Assembly: GCA_015489265.1 (NCBI GenBank)
Contig: WFZY01000342.1
Span: forward strand, 1 to 8,268
Direction of reading: 5' to 3'
Source of the DNA: Flavobacteriaceae bacterium
GTDB taxonomy: Bacteria; Bacteroidota; Bacteroidia; Flavobacteriales; Flavobacteriaceae
DNA length: 8,268 nucleotides
Shown: positions 4,039 through 8,268 of the stretch, in pieces
How positions within the stretch are numbered: position 1 is the stretch's first letter
Layout: every line of letters starts with the position of its first letter
Notes under the pieces: generated by a model
Database searches by the model: none
What the model saw: the letters and a program-made list of their open reading frames with translations, nothing else
What the model was told of the DNA's origin: nothing
Made by a program: the position numbers and the translations under genes

Positions 4039-4947
4039 ATGAAACAAATTATCGCCATAGTCGGACCAACCGCTTCTGGCAAAACTGCATTGAGTATTAA
4101 ACTGGCAAAAGCGCTTAATACAGAAATTATTTCGGCTGATTCAAGGCAGTTTTATAAAGAAATGCAGATTGGTACGGCTGTGCCCGAACCGGACGAATTA
4201 GCTGCTGCAAAACACCATTTTATTCAAAACAAATCCATCTTTGACGATTATACCGTCGGTGATTATGAACAAAATTTTTTGCAACTTACTAACCAACTGT
4301 TTCAAACCAAAGATACATTAATATTAGTAGGCGGTAGCGGTTTATATATCGATGCTGCTTGCAAAGGTTTGGACAATCTACCGGGAAAGAATGAGCAAAT
4401 TCGCAAGGAATTAACTCATAATTTAAACGAAAAAGGCATAGAAAGTTTACAACAACAACTACAAGCCCTTGATCCCGATTATTATCAAAAAATAGATTAT
4501 AAAAATCCGCATCGCTTGATACGAGCCATTGAAATTCTATTGCAATCCGGCGGAAAAAAAATGGCTGATTTGCATCAGAAAAAAGCCGAGCGTGATTTTA
4601 AAACCATTTATATCGGTCTGACCGGCGAACGGTCACTTTTATATGATCGAATCAACAAGCGTGTTGATATAATGATTAATCAAGGATTGGTTAATGAAGC
4701 AAAAAATTTACTTTCATATAGAAATATAAATGCTTTACAAACAGTCGGTTACAAAGAATTATTCTCTTACTTTGACGGCACTTACGATTTGAATTTTGCC
4801 ATTTCGGAAATCAAAAAAAACACCCGTCGTTTTGCCAAACGGCAATTGACTTGGTTTAGAAAAAATCCCGAAATCAAATGGTTTGATATCGCTTATGATC
4901 TTGAAGAGATTTTAAAATATCTAGAAATGAGAAACGACTTGTCCTGA
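4039..4947 (+). CDS. miaA: tRNA dimethylallyltransferase MiaA
   Basis: Transfers a dimethylallyl group to N6 of A37 in tRNAs that read UNN codons, in the cytoplasm. The translation from the ATG at 4039 has 302 residues, normal for MiaA. A TTG six codons upstream (4021) is in frame but would add only a KEKQN-type extension before MKQIIAIVGP, so I prefer the ATG. Motifs in order: P-loop GPTASGKT (9-16), SADSRQFY (32-39) with the conserved Asp-Ser-Arg-Gln of the active site, GGSGLYIDA (98-106), NPHRLIRAIE (156-165), QTVGYKE (234-240) and the C-terminal basic block NTRRFAKRQLTWFRKN (271-286). All key residues I know are present. It is divergent from mnhE and followed after 95 nt by an unrelated lipoprotein gene with its own candidate promoter, so it is probably monocistronic. 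Confidence 0.97.
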   Translation: MKQIIAIVGPTASGKTALSIKLAKALNTEIISADSRQFYKEMQIGTAVPEPDELAAAKHHFIQNKSIFDDYTVGDYEQNFLQLTNQLFQTKDTLILVGGSGLYIDAACKGLDNLPGKNEQIRKELTHNLNEKGIESLQQQLQALDPDYYQKIDYKNPHRLIRAIEILLQSGGKKMADLHQKKAERDFKTIYIGLTGERSLLYDRINKRVDIMINQGLVNEAKNLLSYRNINALQTVGYKELFSYFDGTYDLNFAISEIKKNTRRFAKRQLTWFRKNPEIKWFDIAYDLEEILKYLEMRNDLS

Positions 4948-5030
4948 AATAGGTGGTATAGAAAAGTCAACAAAAATCCAGAAAAACAGTTATAAGAAAA
5001 ATGTAAACAGCAACTTTTAACTTATATCAC

Positions 5031-5038
5031 TATCTTTG
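5031..5038 (+). promoter_or_regulatory. TATCTTTG -7 element before the DUF6452 gene
   Basis: TATCTTTG is an exact TAnnTTTG match and ends only 4 nt before the first ATG (5043). If transcription starts the usual few bases after this box, the mRNA would begin at or just past that ATG. This argues for either leaderless translation or use of the ATG at 5058. No clear -33 box is seen. Confidence 0.55.
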
Positions 5039-5042
5039 TCGT

Positions 5043-5522
5043 ATGAATTCAAAAAAAATGTTCCGGTATTTATTTCTCTTACTATCCTTTCTATTGATTA
5101 GCATCACCGCTTGTCGTAAAGACGATATTTGCACCGGTGACGGTACCCCTGATTTGCAAATCAAGTTTTTTGATGCTACCAATCATGCCACTGAAAAAAA
5201 AGTTGATACTTTATATGTCGTAGCATTACCCGGACAAGATACTTTGATCGGCGGACAGACTAATGTGTCCGGTTTGTCAGTTCCTTTAAACGTTAATGAT
5301 GATTTTTCAAAATTCATTTTTGCAACACCGCACAATACCGACACTTTGGTTTTTCATTATACACGCGAAACCGTTTTTGTATCCAAAGCTTGCGGCTATA
5401 AAATTATTTTTCACGATTTAAACGTTGATTTACAACCGGATAACGATAATTGGATCAAACAAATTGACATTATCAATCACGATGTAGTCAGTGACACAAC
5501 GCATCTTAAAATTTATCATTAA
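5043..5522 (+). CDS. DUF6452 family lipoprotein, probably surface exposed
   Basis: Protein of unknown function found in Bacteroidota. At 159 residues from 5043 it has a lysine-rich N-terminus, a hydrophobic core (FLLLSFLLIS) and a lipobox ITAC with lipid-attachment Cys24. Directly after the Cys come RKDD, fitting the K-(D/E)2 lipoprotein export signal described in Bacteroidota (Capnocytophaga), which sends lipoproteins to the outer leaflet of the outer membrane. The rest matches what I know of DUF6452: ICTGDGTPDLQIKFFD near the start, then VFVSKACGYKIIFHDLNV (112-129) and DNDNWIKQIDII (133-144), ending LKIYH. Four cysteines are present, one lipidated. The ATG at 5058 (Met6) would still leave a full signal peptide and fits the promoter better. 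The downstream DUF6048 gene is its usual partner, as I recall. Function unknown. Confidence 0.85.
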   Translation: MNSKKMFRYLFLLLSFLLISITACRKDDICTGDGTPDLQIKFFDATNHATEKKVDTLYVVALPGQDTLIGGQTNVSGLSVPLNVNDDFSKFIFATPHNTDTLVFHYTRETVFVSKACGYKIIFHDLNVDLQPDNDNWIKQIDIINHDVVSDTTHLKIYH

Positions 5523-5590
5523 GTTACAACACAAACCAATTAATGAGCCATAACCATTCATATCAATTTTTTAAAAATTTGGAATTTAAA

Positions 5591-6292
5591 ATGAGAATAC
5601 CTTTTAAAATAATATTGTTTTTGGTGGCATTCATACCATTTACTTATTCCCTTTCAGCCCAACAACAAACAGACAGTATTGCCAAAGACAGTATCATAAA
5701 ACCTAAACAACCGGTTAAAATTCGTTTAGGGTTTGATATTGGTAAATATGTTTGGGCAAAGTTAAATCAATCGGAATCTGTTGATTTTTATATCGATGCT
5801 AATTTTTATAAAAACTACTTTGTGGTGCTATCTTATGGACATGAAAACCATTTGACTGACAATAATTTACTCAATTATCACACCACCGGAAGCTATTATA
5901 AATTAGGATTGATGTATAATTTATATGACAATTGGTTAGACATGGACAATGATATTGATATCGGTTTTAATTATGCTTATGCCCGTTTTGATTATTTGCT
6001 TCACTCCTACCGGATCAATCAACCGGGTGCTATTTATGTGCCGGAACCGGTAGAAGTAGAACAAGCATTTAACAATAATAAAGCACAATGGTTTGAACTT
6101 TATGCCCAAATACAAGTGGAAACCTTAAAACACATCTATCTGGGTTATAATGTCGGGGTTAAATATTTGATTAATTATTCCGACATTGACAATTTTACAG
6201 TGACATATATTCCCGGTTTTTTTAACAGAAATACTTACAGCAGATTTGGGTTCGGTATGCAATATTTTATCAGTTACCGGCTTACATTTTAA
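5591..6292 (+). CDS. DUF6048 family exported protein, probable outer-membrane beta-barrel
   Basis: Unknown function, Bacteroidota type. I choose the ATG at 5591 because it starts a clean signal peptide (MRIPFKIILFLVAFIPF, then a likely cut after SLSA before QQQ). An in-frame ATG at 5543 would place 16 polar residues in front of it. The mature part is about 210 residues, alternates polar and aromatic residues as in beta strands, and ends in an aromatic (YFISYRLTF), the pattern of outer-membrane barrel proteins. Features I associate with DUF6048 are the HTTGSYYKLGLMYNLYDNWL stretch, NKAQWFELYAQIQVETLKHI and YIPGFFNRNTYSRFGFG. It lies after the DUF6452 lipoprotein and 5 nt before the FAD dehydrogenase gene, so the three are likely co-transcribed. 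The pair may act together in the envelope; that is inference from adjacency. Confidence 0.83.
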   Translation: MRIPFKIILFLVAFIPFTYSLSAQQQTDSIAKDSIIKPKQPVKIRLGFDIGKYVWAKLNQSESVDFYIDANFYKNYFVVLSYGHENHLTDNNLLNYHTTGSYYKLGLMYNLYDNWLDMDNDIDIGFNYAYARFDYLLHSYRINQPGAIYVPEPVEVEQAFNNNKAQWFELYAQIQVETLKHIYLGYNVGVKYLINYSDIDNFTVTYIPGFFNRNTYSRFGFGMQYFISYRLTF

Positions 6293-6297
6293 ACATT

Positions 6298-7860
6298 ATG
6301 GTGCAAGAATTACGATTACGGATAAGCTTGGAAGAAGCGCATCAACCTGATATTTTACTACAAAAGGCAGCAGATTTTTTATCCATTCCGGTAAATCAAG
6401 TCAATGCCGTTAAAATATTGCGAAAATCTATCGATGCACGAAAACCCCAAATTTGGTTTGATTACAAAGTATCAGTTTATATTGATGAAAAACCGCCCGA
6501 ATCATTGCACTACCGGTTTGATTATCGTGATGTTTCAAAAGCACCACAGGTTCATATCGTCGGTTTTGGACCGGCAGGGATGTTTGCCGCTTTACGCGCC
6601 ATTGAATTGGGATTGAAACCCATAGTTATCGAACGCGGTAAAGATGTCAGAAGCCGGCGCCGAGATTTACGCTTGATTAATCAAGAGCGTATTGTCAATG
6701 AAAATTCCAACTACTGCTTTGGCGAAGGCGGTGCCGGCACCTATTCGGATGGCAAACTCTATACCCGCAGCTTAAAACGCGGCGATGTGCGCCGAATTTT
6801 TGAAAATTTGGTCTATCATGGTGCCAAAGCGCAGATTTTAATAGATGCACACCCGCATATCGGCACGGATAAACTGCCCAAAGTTGTACAAAATATCAGA
6901 AAAACAATTTTAAAATATGGCGGTGAAATCCATTTCAATAGTCGATTAACAGATTTTATTGTTGAAAATCAACGTGTTAAATCAATTATTATCAATGATA
7001 GCAAAGAAATTTCGGTAAATCATTTGATTTTAGCCACCGGTCATTCTGCAAGAGATATTTATGAATTGCTTGACAGACACCATGTCTATATGGAAGCCAA
7101 ATCTTTTGCTATGGGTGTGCGTGTAGAACATCCGCAAGCATTGATTGACAGTATTCAATACCATTGTCCTATCGGGCAAAAAGATGAATTGCTACCTCCG
7201 GCATCGTATAGTTTGGTGCAACAAGTCGGTGACCGCGGGGTATATTCGTTTTGTATGTGTCCGGGGGGATTTATTGTGCCGGCTGCTACCGGAAAATCAG
7301 AAGTGGTGGTCAACGGTATGTCGCCATCCAAACGGAATAACAAATTTGCCAATTCGGGCATCGTAGTTGAAATCAATGTTGATACGGACTTGACAAAATA
7401 TGAAAAATACGGTGTATTTAAGGGCTTAGCTTTTCAAAAAGACTTGGAATATTTGGCTTTTGTAGCCGGTGGTAAAAATCTGCAAGCACCTGCACAACGC
7501 TTAACTGATTTTGTCGAAGGACGTTTATCGAGCAGCTTAAATGAAACGTCTTATCAACCCGGATTAAAATCAGCACCCTTACATTCTATTTTACCCAAAA
7601 TAATCGGTAAAAAACTACGAAAAGCATTTAAAGCATACGGGCAGAAAATGCCCCGGTTTTATACGGAACTTGCCAATGTGATAGGGGTAGAATCTCGTAC
7701 TTCTGCACCTATAAAAATTCCCCGAACCAACAACTTACATCATCCGCAAATAATTAATTTGTATCCTGCAGGTGAAGGTGCCGGCTATGCCGGTGGTATC
7801 GTGTCAGCTGCAATGGACGGCGAACGTATCATGGAAGCCATAAAAAAAGGAAGCATTTAA
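6298..7860 (+). CDS. NAD(P)/FAD-dependent oxidoreductase (COG2509 type)
   Basis: FAD-dependent dehydrogenase of a widespread but poorly characterised family; the substrate is unknown. It has 520 residues, usual for the family. The N-terminal region (1-80) is a small alpha/beta domain with ILRKSIDARKPQIWFDYKV (40-58), typical of this group. The Rossmann dinucleotide site is VHIVGFGPAGMFAA (85-98), with E112 at the end of the second strand to bind ribose. The family signature FGEGGAGTYSDGKLYTR spans 141-157. The second FAD contact block is YPAGEGAGYAGGIVSAAMDG (489-508) near the C-terminus. There is no signal peptide or membrane segment, so it is cytoplasmic. The start ATG is 5 nt after the DUF6048 stop, which suggests translational proximity. 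Its last codons overlap the candidate terminator of the convergent tRNA gene. Confidence 0.92.
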   Translation: MVQELRLRISLEEAHQPDILLQKAADFLSIPVNQVNAVKILRKSIDARKPQIWFDYKVSVYIDEKPPESLHYRFDYRDVSKAPQVHIVGFGPAGMFAALRAIELGLKPIVIERGKDVRSRRRDLRLINQERIVNENSNYCFGEGGAGTYSDGKLYTRSLKRGDVRRIFENLVYHGAKAQILIDAHPHIGTDKLPKVVQNIRKTILKYGGEIHFNSRLTDFIVENQRVKSIIINDSKEISVNHLILATGHSARDIYELLDRHHVYMEAKSFAMGVRVEHPQALIDSIQYHCPIGQKDELLPPASYSLVQQVGDRGVYSFCMCPGGFIVPAATGKSEVVVNGMSPSKRNNKFANSGIVVEINVDTDLTKYEKYGVFKGLAFQKDLEYLAFVAGGKNLQAPAQRLTDFVEGRLSSSLNETSYQPGLKSAPLHSILPKIIGKKLRKAFKAYGQKMPRFYTELANVIGVESRTSAPIKIPRTNNLHHPQIINLYPAGEGAGYAGGIVSAAMDGERIMEAIKKGSI

Positions 7861-7875
7861 AAAAATACTTCCTTT
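7842..7875 (-). terminator. Candidate Rho-independent terminator for tRNA-Val
   Basis: On the minus strand a stem AAAGGAAG (7875-7868) pairs perfectly with CTTCCTTT (7853-7846), over a 14-nt T-rich loop, and runs into a T tract (7848-7842). It starts one base after the tRNA 3' end. The stem has only three G-C pairs. The plus strand has no T tract after it, so it fits the tRNA rather than the dehydrogenase gene. Confidence 0.45.
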
Positions 7876-7876
7876 G

Positions 7877-7951
7877 TGGGTTCTGCCGGGTTCGAACCGG
7901 CGACCCCCGCCCTGTCAAGGCGATACTCTAAACCAGCTGAGCTAAGAACCC
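7877..7951 (-). tRNA. tRNA-Val (anticodon GAC)
   Basis: A 75-nt cloverleaf on the minus strand. The acceptor GGGTTCT pairs fully with AGAACCC, and the discriminator is A. The D stem is GCTC/GAGT with loop AGCTGGTTTA. The anticodon stem is TCGCC/GGCGG with the 7-nt loop TTGACAG, giving anticodon GAC (reads GUC and GUU, valine). The variable loop is GGGTC. The T stem is GCCGG/CCGGC with loop TTCGAAC. CCA is not encoded (CAA follows), so it must be added after transcription. Confidence 0.96.
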
Positions 7952-7967
7952 TTAATTTTTGTGAGTG

Positions 7968-7975
7968 CAAATATA
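7968..7975 (-). promoter_or_regulatory. TATATTTG -7 element of tRNA-Val
   Basis: The minus strand reads TATATTTG, an exact TAnnTTTG match, 16 nt upstream of the tRNA 5' end. The position fits a short leader. No clear -33 box is seen. Confidence 0.55.
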
Positions 7976-8140
7976 CTAAATATTTTCTTATTAAAATCAT
8001 TGATTTATATATTTTTTAAGTGGGCAGATAAAACAATTGCTTTAACTTATAAGGAATATCAAACCGTAATAAAAGGTGGTAAAAATCATAAAAAAATTAA
8101 AATTTATAATCAATTATGCCAAATTTTAAAAGAAATACAT

Positions 8141-8148
8141 TATCTTTG
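8141..8148 (+). promoter_or_regulatory. TATCTTTG -7 element of the dodecin gene
   Basis: An exact TAnnTTTG match 27 nt before the ATG at 8176, giving a leader of about 20 nt that is A/T-rich and lacks a Shine-Dalgarno sequence. It is the same octamer as before the DUF6452 gene. The 7976-8140 stretch upstream is very AT-rich, and I see no gene in it. Confidence 0.6.
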
Positions 8149-8175
8149 AAGTGATAAACTAAAAAAATAATTATT

Positions 8176-8268
8176 ATGTCAGTATTAAAAGTCGTTGAAC
8201 TTATGTCAAGTTCAAAAAAATCATGGGAAGATGCAACTGCTAAAGCCGTGAAAAAAGCCAGTAAATCA
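8176..8268 (+). CDS. Dodecin family protein, 5' part only
   Basis: Small flavin-binding protein that forms a hollow dodecamer and stores or buffers flavin in the cytoplasm. Only the first 31 codons are in the window; complete dodecins have about 65-70 residues. The visible sequence, MSVLKVVELMSSSKKSWEDA and then TAKAVKKASKS, matches the dodecin N-terminus: first beta strand, the SSxKSWEDA turn, then the start of the helix. The ATG at 8176 is the natural start, and a TATCTTTG promoter precedes it at proper distance. The second half, which carries the flavin-stacking tryptophan region's partner strands, lies beyond the edge. Confidence 0.9.
   Translation, partial: MSVLKVVELMSSSKKSWEDATAKAVKKASKS

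Noticed and set aside
7877..7951. tRNA-Asp (GTC anticodon) reading
   Set aside because: GTC appears only when reading the plus strand or shifting the loop; with the 5-bp anticodon stem TCGCC/GGCGG the loop is TTGACAG and the anticodon is GAC.
7961..8149. 62-codon open frame from a GTG between tRNA-Val and dodecin
   Set aside because: It overlaps the tRNA promoter box and the dodecin -7 box, is very AT-rich with lysine/isoleucine-rich translation, and has no leader or family motif.

Overview
The window is chromosomal DNA of a member of the Bacteroidota. The grounds are a DUF6452 lipoprotein / DUF6048 protein pair of a type I know from this phylum, -7 promoter elements of the TAnnTTTG type (TATCTTTG, TATATTTG, TAGATTTG, TATTTTTG), a lipoprotein with a CxKDD export-type signal, no evident Shine-Dalgarno sequences, and dispersed repeats of a style common in Bacteroidota genomes.

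Left part (1-3809, minus strand). This is one Mrp/Mnh-type cation/proton antiporter operon. In transcription order it reads mnhE (3809-3291), mnhF (3081-2824), mnhG (2824-2459), a stand-alone MbhD/MrpA-C-like gene (2171-1896), an MbhE-MnhB fusion (1468-752), and mnhC (368 to the left edge, cut off). The order matches the antiporter module of archaeal membrane-bound hydrogenase operons (mbhA to mbhG), with E and F fused. The large subunits (MnhD-like, possibly MnhA-like) are expected beyond the left edge. F and G overlap by one base. Every other junction is stretched to about 210-430 nt and packed with short repeats, always in the same transcript order: runs of AAGTGGAAAGTTG type that supply the stop codon, then GTAGAGACG...CGTCTC palindromes, then TGTCATTTCGA elements with hairpin heads, then arrays of AACCAAATA octamers that lead up to the next start. 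This layered pattern is the most unusual thing in the window. I found no such repeats outside the operon.

Middle (3810-4038). This is a divergent, AT-rich intergenic region with candidate -7 elements for both directions.

Right part (4039-8268). miaA (tRNA dimethylallyltransferase) is followed by a three-gene plus-strand cluster with its own candidate promoter: a DUF6452 lipoprotein, a DUF6048 beta-rich exported protein, and a COG2509-type FAD-dependent dehydrogenase. A tRNA-Val(GAC) lies on the minus strand at 7951-7877, with a -7 element upstream and a candidate terminator that reaches into the 3' end of the dehydrogenase gene. The window ends inside a dodecin gene with a good TATCTTTG promoter. 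The right part is housekeeping or envelope content with ordinary spacing, in contrast to the repeat-filled antiporter operon.
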